From NCBI GenBank assembly GCA_023374025.1, contig SIJG01000173.1, positions 116,039-180,038 of the forward strand: DNA of 64,000 nt, written 5' to 3'. The stretch comes from Heterodera schachtii. Taxonomy: Eukaryota > Nematoda > Chromadorea > Rhabditida > Heteroderidae. Of this stretch, positions 21,331 through 36,929 are shown piece by piece (positions within the stretch are counted from its first letter, which is position 1; every line of letters starts with the position of its first letter). Under the pieces are notes generated by a model that did not search any database, was not told the DNA's origin, and saw only the letters and a list, made by a program, of their open reading frames with translations. Position numbers and translations under genes: made by a program.

Positions 21331-24300
21331 TAATCCTTCTTTTATAATTTTTTATTGTATTTTTAAATTAAATATAAGATTTTCACGAAATGTTTTCATT
21401 TAGCATAACGTTTTTTTCAAATTTTATTAATTGTTGGCTTTCTATTAAATACTTTTCTTTTCATTAAGTTTTAGCCTTCGATATATATATATTCATTTCA
21501 ATTATTTAATTTCAAAGGTTTATTAAAATTTTGTAAAATGAGATTTAATAAAAAGAAAATAAATATTTCGACAACACAGGCATTTGTATGAAACACTGAA
21601 GGCATTTAACAAATTAACAAAAGTATTTAATAAATCTCTTGTTCAAAGGTGAAATGGCCATTAATTATATTTATATTTATGAAATTATATTTTGAAAAAA
21701 ATAAATATTTATAATAAATATTATATATACAATAGTTTTCATTTTTTTTCTTTTAAAATTATATTTAATTTACTGCTCAAATGAGATGTGGAAATGGTAG
21801 ATCTTTAAATTTAGATAAATTTTAAAATTATTATTAAGAATAACTTTTGTTTTTAAATTTTTATCTACAATGATGTTTAATGGTAATCATTTTTAAATAT
21901 TCACGTAAACATTTTATATTTTGTTCTTTTTTTATTTTAACTTCTTGAGCTCTGGGCATTTTTTATGAGAAGATTATGGTTGCCTCTATAAATTATTTGT
22001 CAACTCTTATATTTTGTCTTTTTTTCTTTTTGTTATTATTATTTCACGTTATAAAACAAGCATTATTTGAAATTAAAAAATTTAATAATTCAGTTGGTTT
22101 AATTTTTTTGAGATAAATTGTTATACTTTGCTTGCTTTAGTTTAAAATAAAATATTAAACAAAATGTAAATGATGTTGCTATTGATATTGTTTTGATTGA
22201 AAATTCAAGCTTAATTCTTTTTTATTAATGATTTAAAAAATTATAAAAAAATATTAAAATAATTTTGGATGATGAAAGAAAGAAAGTGGGAAAACAAGAA
22301 ATAAAAGATATATAAAAAATATATATTGCATTTACTGTCTTTGATAAAATAATGCTTTAATTACATGATTCAAAAAAACAATTATTAAAAATAGATTTAA
22401 TGGTAATTGATGTCTATTAGTAATTTTATTTAAAAAATCAGAACCTTTAATTATTATAAAAATAAAAGTTTATAAGTTAAATAAAATTCGAAAATTTCAT
22501 GAAAAAAATTGTCATTTCCATTTTAAATAATTTTAATTCATATAATTTCAGAAATATAATAATTATCTTTTTGTTTTTTAAAATAATTTTTTCTTAACAA
22601 TTAAACAAATAATAATATATTAATTTTTATTGCTTATTTACATTTTGGCTTTATTCTTTTGTTTTCTATTAAATTTATTAAAATTTATTATGGCTTAGAT
22701 AATCAAATATAAATATTTATTTTTTTACATTATTGTATAAAAATTTCACACAATCATTGGAGAAATTGTCGCTGGCATATGCGATTTTAATGATTGTATG
22801 TGATATCAGCATTAAATTTTACATTTTTATTCTTAATTTTTTTCGTAATTTTTAACAATTATTCATTAATAACAAAATTTTAGTCATATTTATTTTTATC
22901 TGCTTGATTAATCTCGGAGACGGCAATAAACAATTTAATTATGTTTTTTACTTGATAATTTTATGTAAAAATTTTTTATTAATTTTTTTTTGATAATTTT
23001 AAATTTTAACTTTGGTTCTAATGTTTATAATTTGGTAGTAATTTTATTCATCATATTTCTTAAAAAATAAAATCATATTTTTATGGGCTTTTTTTAATAT
23101 TATTCTTTTTAATAAAATTAAATGAAAAATCATAGTTTTTGGTTCATATTCTGGTGACGTGTGCAAAATATAACGTTGAATAATAAACGAACAATAATTT
23201 AATTTTACATTTTTTTCGATTAATTGACTAATGAATCTTTTATTATTAATTCAAAATTTATTTTTAAAAAATTAAATATATTTTGAAAATTAAAAATATT
23301 TTTATTAAAAATTATCAAAATATTATTATTTATTTGCACTCTTCAGAAAAAGAAAATAATTCTTAAAAATATAAATATTGAATTTTTATGTTTATGAGAG
23401 GATATAAATAAATGGTTATTACAATTGAAGTAGAAAGTAAAGCAATCACTCTTTCATTTTAAAATTCTTGAATTATCAATTATTCTAGAAACAGATACAA
23501 TATTTTGTTACTAAAATAAAATTTCAATATTTCAAATTTTTAGCATTTATTTAAAATTAGGGCATCATGTTTTAAGTGTTTCAAAAGTTTAAAAAGACTT
23601 TAAATTATTAATATTTTAATGGATAAGCGGATAAGAGAAAGTTTTTTGTAAAATCAATTTAAATTAGAATAATTCATACTTAATGAATTGAAATTTAAGC
23701 TTTATTTCTTTATTTTACTGTTAACCGATCCTTTTTAATTATTATTTTTTATTTTTCATTGATTTTTTCATTTCCTAAAAAAATTTTTTGTGATTGAATT
23801 CTTAGAAATTAAATTTAACTATATGGATTATGGCTTATTTTTTCTCAACTTGTTGTAGATAAGAACAATCCATTTTTGAATTAAAAAATTAATATATTAA
23901 TTAAAATAATTTATTGAGTTTTATTTATATTTTACATATTAAATTAATTTATAATTGTTTTATTATAATTTAAAATTATGAATATTTAATGTTTTATGAA
24001 TAAGTCAGAAAATGTATTTAATGTTTTATGAATAAGTCAGAAATTGTCGCCGTTTGTACGCTTAGCCTTTTCGCATTCTTGCTTCACTGAGATTTTATGA
24101 AAAAATTAAGATAATTTGGTCATTTTAATAAATTTTTAGATTTTCTAATATACATATTTTCTGATTTTGTTTTAACTTTTTGCCAATTTTACCATGTATT
24201 TTATCTTCTCGAATTTTTTAATACTATATAATATTAATTCATTATTAAATATATTTCTTTGCATTTTTAAGTAATTTTATAAATATTTAACTAATAATTC

Positions 24301-27300
24301 ATATTGTTATTTAAATTCAATAAAATTATTTCTATAAAATAAAATATAATGTGTTTAAATAAAATATTATGCTATTTTTAAATAACAGTTATTTGATGTT
24401 GTTATCAGTAAAAAATCTGTTGCAACTTTTAATTTTTTAATTAGATTTCCTATAATGCTATATTATTTAGTTCCTAAATTTTTTTAAATGCTCAATTAAA
24501 AAAAATAAAAATTACAAAAAATGAAAATCTATGAATTGATCTCAGATGCAGGCAGACATATTCATCGGTAAGGTTAAGTAAAACAGCAAAAAATAAGAGT
24601 TAGAAAAAAAAGAACATATTATTAATAGCCTAATTTAATAAACAAATTATATCTATAAAAATTTACAATTTAAAATACGGGAATATAATTTAAATTAAAA
24701 TATTATAAACAATAAATTGAAGCATTATGTACTTATTGTACGGTAACTGGTGCTTTTGAAATATTGAAATAAATTCCATTCTTGTGTTATAATTCTTATG
24801 AAGCTAATTATTTTTATATGAAGAAAAACTTCGTTGTTAAAATTGTTTTCAAATTAATTATGAATGAAATATAAAATTTTTGAATTAATGCATATTTTCA
24901 TTTAGACAGTATAAGTTTATTAATTAAATCTATTAGCTAATTTATTATTTATTTATTTGTTAGTTATTTATTTATTAATTACATTAATTTTTTTATATTA
25001 AAACTAGGTCAAACTTCTATTTATTTTTTGTTTTTAAAATATTAATTTATGACGGTTTTAGACAAAGTACATGTAAATACAATTCATAGAAATAACAATT
25101 TATTAATTATATATTTAAAAAGTTAGTTGATTTTTTTTTAGTTTTTATATTTTATAAATTTTAAGTTATTTAATAAATAAATAAAAAATTTAATTAAATG
25201 AATGTTTATGAATTAAATCGTAGCTAAATTTATTTAAACTATTATTTAATTTAATTTTCATGTTCTGTTCCTGGGTATAATTTGCAAAAAAAAAAAATTG
25301 TTTAGCAATTTATATATGAATTTTTATGTTTTGTTACTAATTTATTTAGAAATTAGCAAAAAAAAAAATTCGTTTTATTTAATTAATAATTGGTAAAAAA
25401 ATTATTAAATAAAATTCTATAATTATAATTTACTTTATTTTATCTTTTTACTCTTTTTAAATTTCAAACAGTTTTATGTCTGATTAAATAAATATTAATG
25501 GAAAAGTCTTTTTTTAATATAAAATATGGCTTATCTCGTTTTGATTGTATTAATTTATTTTCCAACATAATTTTTATTTCATTTTAATGTATTAAAATTT
25601 TTATACGACTTTTTAATTAATAAAACTCTTTAATAAATTCATAATTTATTTTTTTTTTAACTTTTCCATTTCAATTATCTTCTCTATTTTTAGTGAAATA
25701 GTTTCTGTAGGATTATGAAATTTTTTTCTTTTTTTATATATCATATAAACAAGTAAAATTAAAAATAAAAAATGAAATTTTTCAAATTTTATTAATAAAA
25801 ATTAAAGACGGTTTTTTTAATTAATTATTTAAAATATGTATAATTTCAAATTGAAGTAATTAAATAATAAAAGCATTTATTTAAGCCAATTGTATAAATT
25901 TTTATCAAATTTAGATGAATCGTTTTTACTGTACATAAATTTTTTTGTTCATTTAATTTAATGTCATATTGGAATGAATCATCAGCAATCAGTGCAATCG
26001 CATTAATATTTTTCTAATTTGGATTTCAAATTTTCAACCTTGAAACATTTATAATTGAATTTAGGGGTGTATTTAAACAATTTATATTCATGAAATATAT
26101 TCATCATAATTTTTTTTAATTAAAATTTGTATAAAGACATAATTATTAGTTTTCAGTTTAAATTCAAACATTATTTTATAATCATTTGATATATCATTTA
26201 AATGGTTCTAAAATATTTGATAATAATAAAAATTATATTGTTTGTTAATAAAAATAGATTAACTAATTATAAAAATATATATATACTTTTGTTTCAGGTA
26301 AATGTAAAATTATTTTTATATTAAAAATATTAAAAAAAAAATTTTTTAATTTTCTTTTGGCATTATTTCCATTTAAATCTGTCTTTTTTATTCTTGACAT
26401 TCTCTTGCGTGTAAATTTAACGATGCTTTTGGTTAATTAATTGCTATATTAATTTAATGAAAGCTGTATATAATACTGAATAGAAACTAAAATATTTTCT
26501 TTTTTTCTTAATAATATGCAACCCTTTTTTAATACAAAATATTTTAATTAAGTTTAATCTTTCATAAACTACATTTGCATTTTTTATATTTGCATGAAAT
26601 TTTCTTTTTTGAAAAATTGTTTAAGTTTCGTCTTTAATTTTGGAAAACCCATAATTTATTCAATCATTTTTTTACGAATTATTATATTTATTTACAAGAG
26701 ATTTACTTTCTGTAATTATATGATTTTTTTATAAATTTATTTTTCTTATTTTGTGATTCATCATAATTGTAAATTAGTTATAATAATTTACTTTATTTTT
26801 TATGTGCATTTGATATTATTAAACTTTTTGAGTTTTTATTATGTATATGCATTATTTAATAAATTAATTTTATGTTTATTTTATTATGAATAACCTTAAT
26901 AGAATTGATTCAAATTTATATTTAATTTAGTGTAGTAATTAAAAACAAATTGCTGTTCATAGTTATTATAAGGTACATTATACAAAAGGATTTGTTTTTC
27001 GTTGTTGAATTTATAATTAAATTCTGTGCACCTTATACGAGAAGATAATTAAAATGACAAGAAATTATTTAATTAAAAATAATAAATTTTCATTTTATGT
27101 TATCAAAATCTTTTAATAACGATAAATTTGCTTTTGCATTAAAATTAGTTAAATTTCCCATTTACTGTTTAATTAATCAATACTTTTTTAAAATAATTTT
27201 TCTGATTTTATAATGATGCTAAAGATAGAACAAAAAATCAACAAAGATTATATTAAGAAAAATGAAAATGCCAAAAATAAAAAGAAAATAAAATTAATAC

Positions 27301-30300
27301 ATTTAATACATTTATTCAAAAAATGAAAAATAATAAAAAGTAACGAAATGGCATTAATAAATTGTGTGTTTTCACCATTATTTTAAATTTTAGTAATAAA
27401 TTATTTGAATTATTAGGTTTGGCAATATTTTCATTAGCAATGAAAAGTAAATATATTTATTGTCATGTAATAACAGATAATCATTTAATCTTTTCAATTG
27501 TTCTCGGCATGGAAAATAATAACAAACTTATGCAATATTGTGTTACGGTTGCGCGTCTATTTTTTAGGGAATTAATGACTTAAATATATAATAGTAGAAA
27601 AATCAGAAAATAAATATTCATTAATTTTTTAATTAAATTTCTTTTTGAAAACTATAATTTAAATATAATTTTTTTAAACTTGTTTTTATTTGTTTTTTAT
27701 ATAAATCAAAAATAAATAGGAATATTTTTTTTAATATTTTAAAATACATTTTTAATGTAATTTATTTAATTGAACTTTTAAAGATTTTAAGCAAAATTCC
27801 AGCACACATAATTATTTGAATATTTTTTTTTATTTATCTTTATTTGAATTTACATTTTTAGTATCATAAAAATATTCTTTATTCCATCTAAAAATGAATT
27901 TCGCTTGCTCTTTGCCGCGTCATAGGCTATTTGGTTGATTGCTAGTAAATTGTTGAATATTTCATAAATTAAATTAATGGATTTCTTCTTTATTGTGAAA
28001 TTGTTTTATTTTAAAATAATTTATTTTAAATTTTAATTATTTCTATAAGTTACTAATTGTTTATTTTTTTATAAATTGTAAGTGAATTTGAAATTACTTT
28101 GTTTTATTAACATTCAAATTCCTTAAAGCTTCTTTTATTATTAGTTGAGTCAATTTTAATTGATATTTTGCACTAACAAATAAGCAATAATTCTAGTTTA
28201 GTTTTTTCTCATAAATTCTTTTTATTATTTTGATTTAACCTTACAGAATAATAGATAAAATTATATTTAATTTAATTGCCGGTATTAATTTTCATATACA
28301 TATATTACAAAATCTTTTACATATCATGGCCGAAGCCAGGAACATTTTTATGTTGAGACATTAAATTTCACAAAATTAAATAAAAAAAAAAAGCGACCAA
28401 CCATTTATCTTTTGGATACCTTATAAATTTTAACATTATAATTAGCAAATTATATAAATTTATTATTGTTTAACGTTTTCTAAAATTATTAAAAAAAATT
28501 TTTTTTGTTTAAAATTTGTATATGAATTTTTAGTTTTTGTCACTAATTTATTTAGTCATTAGTGAAAATAAATTTAAATACCTCTTGATTATTTATATGC
28601 CTAAATTGCTAAAAAAATGATTAAATAAAATTCTCTACATTAGATCTCAAATTTCTGATTGTGTTTTCATATTGTTTTGGTAATTAATTATAAAAATTAT
28701 ATATGAAAGAATTTATGCCCATGTTATTGCATTTGTTCAGCTGAGGCCAATCATATGAAAATTACGAAAAAAATTTATAAACTGTAATGTTATTAAAATA
28801 CATGCGCATTCTTATTATGGATAAATTAAATAATTATTTTTTATTTCTTACATTTTTATTTAATAATGAGTATTGATTTATTCCTAATTTTTCATTTATT
28901 TCTTTTATTTAATTTTAATCAAATCAATTAATTACCTTTGGAATTAATATGCAAAATTTAATTGACAGATTAATTTATAAATTTCCTCTTGATAGTGAAA
29001 ATTTTTTTTCGCATAAATGAGAATTTCCAGACTAAAAATCTTCTTTTATACATTTAAAGGCAAAAAAAAAAAGCTGCGGATATTTTTTTTTGCTTTGCTT
29101 TTCTTTGAATTTCATTCATTTGTTTTATTATATAATTAATATTTGTAAATATATAAAAAGTAAATACATAAAAATTTATTTTACTTGCAAATTAATTTTA
29201 GCTATTATAGTATTTATTTATTTATTTGCTTCTAATATGATTTTTTAAATTGCATAATCATTTCGAACACCAATTTTGGTCTTTTCCAAAGGATTTTTTT
29301 TTTGTTGAGAATTTGTCAATTTCAAAGTTATTTTTATTCGTGTCTTTTTATTCCTCGCTTGATTCCATCTTCGAGTTTTTTCGTGAATTGCGCTCAATGT
29401 TCATAATAATTATATAATATATTAATGATCCTATTTATTGATGATTTTATATTATATTTTACAATTAAATATTTTTAAGGAAAGCAATTTTCAGACTTTA
29501 AAAGGTTTTTCATAATAAACAATTAAAATTTAATTTTGTTAAAAATATATTTTACCTTTATAATTTATCCTCTTTATCTTAAAATGCTTTTCATTTTAAT
29601 TAATATCTTTTATATTTTTAATTCATTTGTAGCCGAGCATACTGAAGATTATATGATAATCATTTATTTTGACAATAAAGTAAAATTCAAAAATATTAAA
29701 TAAATAAATTGCTTTTTAATGAATTAATGCAATAATTGAAATATTTATGGTAATTATATTTATAAGAATTTCCATGATTTATTTATTTATTTTTAGTTTT
29801 ATACTTTGCCCTGACTTTAGCTTATTGTTAGGTATGAATATATTTAAGGGGTGAATTTTTGTAAATGTTCTCTTATTCAGAAATATGCCTTCCAACACTT
29901 TTTGGCCTTGCTTAATCAACAATTTATTAAGACTCGTATAAATTTTTTAAGCATTAAATGGGCCATGATATAAACAACAAATAGCCCTTACAAAATATAC
30001 ATAATTGGTTTTTTCCTATGGATGAGTCTTGGAAAGTAAATTCATTCAAAAATACCAAAAAAATTGTATTTATGTATGTAGTTATAAAATTCAAAATAAA
30101 AATCTTAAATAATACTTATTAAAAAGCCCAAAGGTTTCTCTTTAGAATAGCTTTAACAAATTATTAAATAATTGTTTTCATAAATTGAAAATATAATGGG
30201 ATTTTTCCATTTTATTTTCATAATATATGCTCTCTACTTTCTAAGTAAATTAGTTATCGTTAATTTTGGAATCTTGGAAAAACAGACCGTAATTTGGTTC

Positions 30301-30334
30301 AACTATTACTGTATTTATAAAATGACTCCAATTC
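21331..30334. other. AT-rich desert, T-rich on the plus strand
   Basis: Nine kilobases without a supportable gene. T-runs and short AT words dominate. The frame at 27,362-27,583 (73 codons) has slightly mixed composition but no domain, splice or neighbour support. A bulged hairpin at 22,747-22,802 is listed separately. Confidence 0.65.
22747..22802 (+). other. Isolated imperfect hairpin, 56 nt
   Basis: CACA-CAATCATT on the left pairs with AATGATTG-TA-TGTG on the right. The inner arms GAAATTGTCGC and GCGATTTT pair with bulges around the loop TGGCATAT. Size and shape would fit a small-RNA precursor, but chance inverted repeats are common in AT-rich DNA. Confidence 0.25.
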
Positions 30335-30348
30335 CACGGGATCCCGTG
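30335..30348. other. Perfect 14-bp GC-rich palindrome
   Basis: CACGGGATCCCGTG is a perfect palindrome with ten G/C in a surrounding region that is almost pure A/T. A protein-binding site or a transposon-end remnant are both possible. Confidence 0.4.
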
Positions 30349-31824
30349 TAATTTTAGGTTGCATAAAATGTGTTGAAGAAATTATCCCATAAAAATTTAT
30401 GGATTTTGATTCAAGAATTTATTTTGGGTAATTCTTATATTTTTGAATATTTAATACACTGTTTTTGTTCTATTATTTGTTTGTTTAAATTTTATTATAT
30501 TTATATTCTATTTATTTCATTCTACATAAATATCAATTTAAATATTTTTATATTTTCAAGTTTTTCAAAAAATTATTTTGCCTATATTATGTTTTTTTTT
30601 ACCTTTTTCATTTATATAATTTGTTTTCTTTTTTAACTCTTTCAATTTGATATAATTCTTATTAAGTAAAGGTGAGATTGGAGCAGTAAAGTGAGGAAAC
30701 GAACAGAATAATTTAAAGTAAACGCATTGCTATCCTTCGAAAATAGTTTTTTTCGAAAATTTTCCTTTGTGTAAATTTTTATTGTTCTGGTTGGTAATTC
30801 AATTTTTTGCATTGCTAAAATAATTTTAATTGATTGCATGAAAATACTAGCACCCAATCAAAGTAATATTTTATTTGTTATTTTATTTTTTCTTATAAAT
30901 TCAAAAAATTTACCAAGTTTCAAATAAGTTAGGGACGAAATTATTGAGTCCAAATGATTTTATTACAATTTTGTGTTTCATTAATATATTTTAATTTGAT
31001 TTTTCTAGAAACTAAATCAATGTTTTTATTTTTTACATTTTATCATCGTGAATGATGTTTAAATCAAATGGCTTCCGCTTTTATTTTTGTAATAAGCTAT
31101 CCATTTCAGTTTTGTAGGCTAATTTATTTTTTGAAATTTAGCGATTTATTCATGACTAGAGAACACTGTCAGTTCTATTTGGAGAGAAGCCAAACTGTGA
31201 TTTTTATTTATTTTTTCTTCTATTTATTACATAAAAAATGTTCTATTAAATTTGTTTATTGAAAGAATTATTCAGGTAAATTATTTAATTACTGAATTAC
31301 GTTTATAATTTAAATTTTAATTTTGTCCAGACAACTTTTAATAAAATAATTATTAATAAAAAATCATTTTCATTTAAAACTATTTTTTAATAACTAAAAT
31401 ATTAATTATATAAATCATAATTCTTTTTTATATACAATTATGCAATTGCTAAAATTGAATTTAATCATTGCTTTATAAACTTGTCTATTTTCGATGGTTA
31501 ACAATTCATTTAATTGTCTTTATCTTCTCTATTCCTGGAAGTCCAATACTGATTTGCGTCGTGCTTTTCAGCAACAGGTAAGCATTTTTATTTAATTATT
31601 ATGATTTAATTATTAATGATTTAAATATAATATTATTTTTTTATAATTATTGAAATAGTATAAATAATTACCTATTGACATCGTCGTACTTTTGTTAATC
31701 ATTTTTTTAAAATTTTCTTTATTGTTACTGACCAGTACTTTAAGTGTGAAATCTGTACCAGTAAAAGCAGTTAATTTTTGAGTCGAAATATAAAATTAAC
31801 AAAACAATCATAGAAATTATAAGT
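30349..31824. other. AT-rich gene-free stretch
   Basis: Nothing supportable. The hydrophobic frame at 30,370-30,636 is produced by T-rich DNA. Confidence 0.6.
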
Positions 31825-31915
31825 TTGCACGGGGCGGGAATTTTGAAAAAATTGGGGTCGAGACTTTCAGGGCCCAGAAAAGCAAAGACGGGGATCGGAA
31901 TCAGACACAATTAAA
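31825..31915. repeat. Possible decayed G-rich transposon arm
   Basis: An isolated patch with CACGGGGCGGGAATTTT, TTGGGGTCGAG and GACGGGGATCGG. It resembles the G-run arms of the hAT-type elements at 4.6-5.6 and 61.1 kb, but no termini or duplication are visible. Confidence 0.3.
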
Positions 31916-34900
31916 AAACAATCCAAAAATTTCTTTATCAATATTTCTTCAATCAAAAAATAAAAATAAAATTATTCTTTTGTCATTAATTTAAAAAACA
32001 GAAGAAAAATGTCGGAAGTCGAAAATGAATTATTTCTAAATTTCCTAAATAAAATATTTCTTTAATATTTATTTTATATTATCCCAAATTTTGTTTAGCG
32101 GTTTTTCATGGCCAAAATTGCGACTTTAAATAATTTAAATTTTTTATTAATTTTGAATTTGAAAATAATAAAAAATAGAAAAATATATTATTAATAATAT
32201 AGCAGCTATTTTTCAATTTAACTTCATAAATTTTTAAAACTCGAATTGTATTAGTTTATATTTAACTAAAACTATTAATTAAATCAAATTATTTTTAGCT
32301 TAAATATTTCTTGATTTCTTTTTCATTTTTTATTTATATAAATTAATAATTGTTAATTGTCATATCAACTATTATTATTTGTTTTCTTTGAATGTCGCGA
32401 CTTGCCGCTGTATCGTCGTTAACTTGCTAGTTTGGTTTTATATATTATAAATGCATTTTTTCTGTGTGTTATTTTTTTGGCATAAGATATTTTTCTTTTT
32501 TTTTAGCTGATATTGCATATTTTTTTAAATTAAAATTCATATGTAATAGTGTTGTTACTTTTTATATGTTTTTTATTAATTAATTAATAAACACTTATTT
32601 TTCAAATTCAATTGATTATAAAAAATTAAATCTTTTTTTGTTGTTATTCGTTTTTGTTATGCTTAATAAAAACCGAAATTAATAACAGCACACGTAATTC
32701 TGTTATAAAAAAAAAGTATTCTTTATTATATTTACAAATTTTGAATTAAATATGTCGTTCTTATCCTTTGACAATTTACAGCTTGATTATTTTTCTTTAT
32801 TTGGCTCAATTTTCATCGAATATTTTTATCGATTAAACATTACAAATGTCCATGTGTCGGCTAACTATTTTATTATAAAGAAAAGGTGTGATTTCAGCAA
32901 CTGTAGACGAGCTTATAATTTTGTTTCATCTAAAATAGAAATTTTCAATATGGTTTAACATCAATAACAATAAAAAGATAATTAGAATCATGTTTGCTTA
33001 ACAATCAATTTTTTCAAAAATATTTTGAATATATTTTTGCTGTCGTTTATCTTTTTCTTTTATAATTAAATTCGTTTTTTTCTAATTAAAAGATTCGTTA
33101 AAGTTAATAATCCTTTTTATATCTTATGAGTTTAATTTTTAAATTTTTTTTTATTGTGGGAAAGAACTCAAAAAAAAATTTTTCACAGTAAGATGATTGA
33201 AAAATGAATTAATATTTAAAATCTAACAAATTTATATTGTTGAGAATAATATTATTTTAGTTTTAATGCAGCTATTTTTTTATTTGTACCTGGATTTTTG
33301 ATTTTTTTAAAATTTTTTTTTGCCAATTTTATTTAAATAAACTGCTTTTTCAATTATTATGTTTTTATTTTTTGAACCAAACAATCAAAGAAAAAAATTA
33401 AAGAGATACCGAAACTAAAATATTTAGTCATATTTTCTTTGTACTGAATATTTGCAAAAATATTTAGTTTGATTGACCAAATATTTTAATTATGCAAAAG
33501 ATTTTCAAACCAAAGCGAAAAATGATCCAAAATATGGCAATTTTTAAAATCACTTAAATTAATTTTATTTTTGTTTGGATACAAGTTAATTTTAATATTG
33601 ATCATTAATAAATAAAGAATGTTTCTATTTTAATGTGTTAACACTAAATAGCACACAACTAGAGATTGATTAATATGATTTTTTCGAGCCCATGCCACTG
33701 AGTCAACAACTACTTTATTTTGTTGTGAAATGCATAACAATTGGAAATTATTATATTTAATTAAATTTTATGTATTTATTTGCCACTTTCGAAAAATATT
33801 TTTAAATTCGGTTCTTCAATAAAATTATTACGAAGTAAATTTTTTCTTAGGTTCCAGCCCCCTACGGTTTTTTCAAAAATTTTGCCGATTTCAGGCCATT
33901 TTCAGGTTTTTAGGTAACCTATTGGAATGATCTGACCAGCTTGGTGTAGTTGACTTTTTTGTTAAGCATTAAAATAGCTGAAATTATTTCAGATTTTTCA
34001 CATAGCTTAACTCTTAGAAATTTTTAAGTTTATCCGTCCCCAATTTGTCTCTGTTGTTTTTTTAGCTCAAAATTTTGTTTTTGACTAATTAAAGCATTAT
34101 GTGAGTGAAATTAAATTAAGAAAATAAAATATATGATATTAATAAAAAAAATTATATAATAACTAAATTATTATTTTTTATTAATTTATCACCTATTGGT
34201 TTAAAAATTGATAAATAATTTTAAATATTTGTGTTTTTCATGAGGTTTTATAAAAGTAAATAATTATTTATTATACATTGAAAAGAAAAAATATATAAAT
34301 ATAAAATAATTTTTCCATACATTATAAACAAAGAAATAAAAAATTATTTTTTTAAACATAAAAATTATGGACCAAACAAAAAATCACATTTTGGAAAAAC
34401 AAATTGAATTAAAAATTCCTCTTCTCCGCCCCTCCTACGTCTTTTTGTCTTATGGTAATCTTAGTGCTAAAATAAAGGACTTTATTGCAATGAAATACGC
34501 GAAAAAGTTAATCGAAAAAACGATTTAATAATTTCGAAACTAATATTTTATGATTTATGAAGAAATTTCATGAACTATTCATATTATTAATAATGGCATA
34601 AAATTTTACCATTTAAAAAACTAAAATGTATTTAAGAATTGCAGAGAAATTAATTAATTTTAATTACATTTGTTGAATTTTAACGTTTTTCCAATTCCAA
34701 GAGAAGTTTAATTTCTTTAAATAAATTTTATTTTCATAAAATTAAGAGACTATTATGAAATAATAAGAAAAAAAAAAGAGAATATTGAATTATAATTATT
34801 GAAAGTTTAAAAACAAATTTTATTTAATACTTATTTAATTAAATTAAAACAGATAAACGAACAAATTGATGTTGAAGTTATTTTTCTGAAATGAATCTAT

Positions 34901-36929
34901 ACAATTTTGATGATTTCAAATGAATCAAATATTATAATTTAGACAATAATTTAAAATCTTAATTTTCTTAGTCACAAAAATAAATATTTATAAAAGCTTA
35001 ACAAAATTAGAAAGGCCTTTAATAAAATGCCAAGCAAAGACTTTTAGAGAGAGAGAGAATAAGGAAAAAAGGATAAAGCCGACTCTTACTGTTTTTTGAC
35101 AAAAATAATCGGAATACCTAACTTTTGTCAAAGTCGACCAAATTAAACATTCTTGGTATTAGTGGATAGCCCTTAAGGTTCTATTTTTCGTTGCAAAATT
35201 TCAAAGAATTTGATCATACTTAAAAAATTTGTGGACGAAATTTTTCGGATATCCTGAAGAATTGAGGGTTTCTAGTTTAACTTATTTCTTTTGTGCTCAT
35301 AATTAGTTTCTGGGGTTTTAAAATATAGATAAAAGATTATCAATTTTTCTGTTTCGAATTTTTAATATACTAAATTTATGACAAATTTTGTTTCGGATAT
35401 CGTTTATTGATTTTTTTTTATAAAGCACCGTAGAAGAAGAAGAGAAAAATACTTTTTAAATATGAAATAAAAAATTATAAATTTAAAAGAATTAAAATTT
35501 TAATAATTTCATTTTCGCAATTGCTAAATAAAATTATTAATATAAATATAAACTTCAAGTATAGTTTTTAAATTAATTAAATTAAAATGAATAATAATAA
35601 CCATATTAAATTTTATAAAGCTAAAAAAGTAAATTAATGCTTTTCTACGATAATAATTTATAAAAATTAAATCAATGAGAATTTTATAATTATTGATTAC
35701 CATCATTGTAAAAAAATAAGAATAAGTCACATGATAAAATTTTTAAGTGTATATAATAAAATTTGTTGAAATAAAAAAGTAAATTAAAAAATTAGCAAAA
35801 AATACATAACAAAAAATATATTTAGAAAAGGTGAAACAAATTTAAACCAAAGAAAATACCGCTAATAAAATTAAAAAAAAAAGTTAAAAAATAATAGTTT
35901 AAAAAATTAGTCTATAAAAATACTAGATAGTTCATTAAAAAAAATATGTACATCATAAGACTTTTAAAGTGATGCATTTAATCAATAATAAAAAAATATC
36001 AGAGCATTTGCATTCTCATAGCTGCTCTAGTTGAACAGTGCATGCAAATGATTCATCGACCTCGACCTAAAAATTAATTCAAAACATTAACTTATAATTT
36101 TACATATTAATCTTACAATATAAAATAAATTTAAGAGTTTAAACTAAAATGCAAAAGAAATTTTGGAGAAACCCACAAAAAAAAATTATTTAGTTTTAAT
36201 ATTAATTTTTAATATGTTTAATCTAATTGAAATTAAATAAAATAAAAGATTTTTATTTCAAACTCGGTATACAAATCATTTATCTTCATTCCAATTATAA
36301 GTTAAATTAATAAATTTAAACCATTTTTTGTTTTTTAATAAATTATTTTTATTGAAATATAATAAATTTTAAAATTCCTTTAAAATACATATTGATGTTA
36401 AATTATTATTTTTTCTCATATGAATGTATTTCTTTTAAATGTATTAGTTTTTTTGAATATTTCTAATTTTTTTTTAGGAAATTATATTCATTTTTTAAAT
36501 TCATAAAAATTTAATTTTATTAATTCAGTTTCTTTTTTTTTTTTTGCTAATGTAAACCAAAGTGATAATTGATTTTTGTTTTATAAAGGTTTCAGAAATA
36601 AGTTAATTGAGAGATTCCTAAATTATTTAATTCTATTTCTTATTAGATAATGTTCAAGAAGAATTTTTTATAATATTTTTTTTAATTCTGTCTTTTTTTA
36701 TTTTTTAATCAGAATTTTTAATTAGCATCATTGTAAATAAATATTATTAGGTACGGGTTTTAATGTTTTTGTCTTTTTTTCTGAGGATTGTATTTTAAGA
36801 ATGAAGCAAAAAATGAGGGGGGCTTTTTGCAAATGTGGTCCGCACATTGCGAATTCTGCACAGATTGACAAAAATTTTTTTTATCCGGGAGCTGATCTCC
36901 CCTTATACATTTGTGTCTTACACAAAAAT
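31916..36929. other. AT-rich stretch with a few mixed-composition patches
   Basis: No genes recognised. Slightly GC-richer patches at 33,850-34,050 and 35,035-35,310 resemble remnants of dispersed repeats. The second contains a short GA run at 35,048-35,060. The plus strand is T-rich to about 34.06 kb and A-rich from there to about 36.3 kb. Confidence 0.55.

Noticed and set aside
27362..27583. 73-codon open frame in the AT desert
   Set aside because: No recognised family, no splice signals that extend it, and chance frames of this size are expected.
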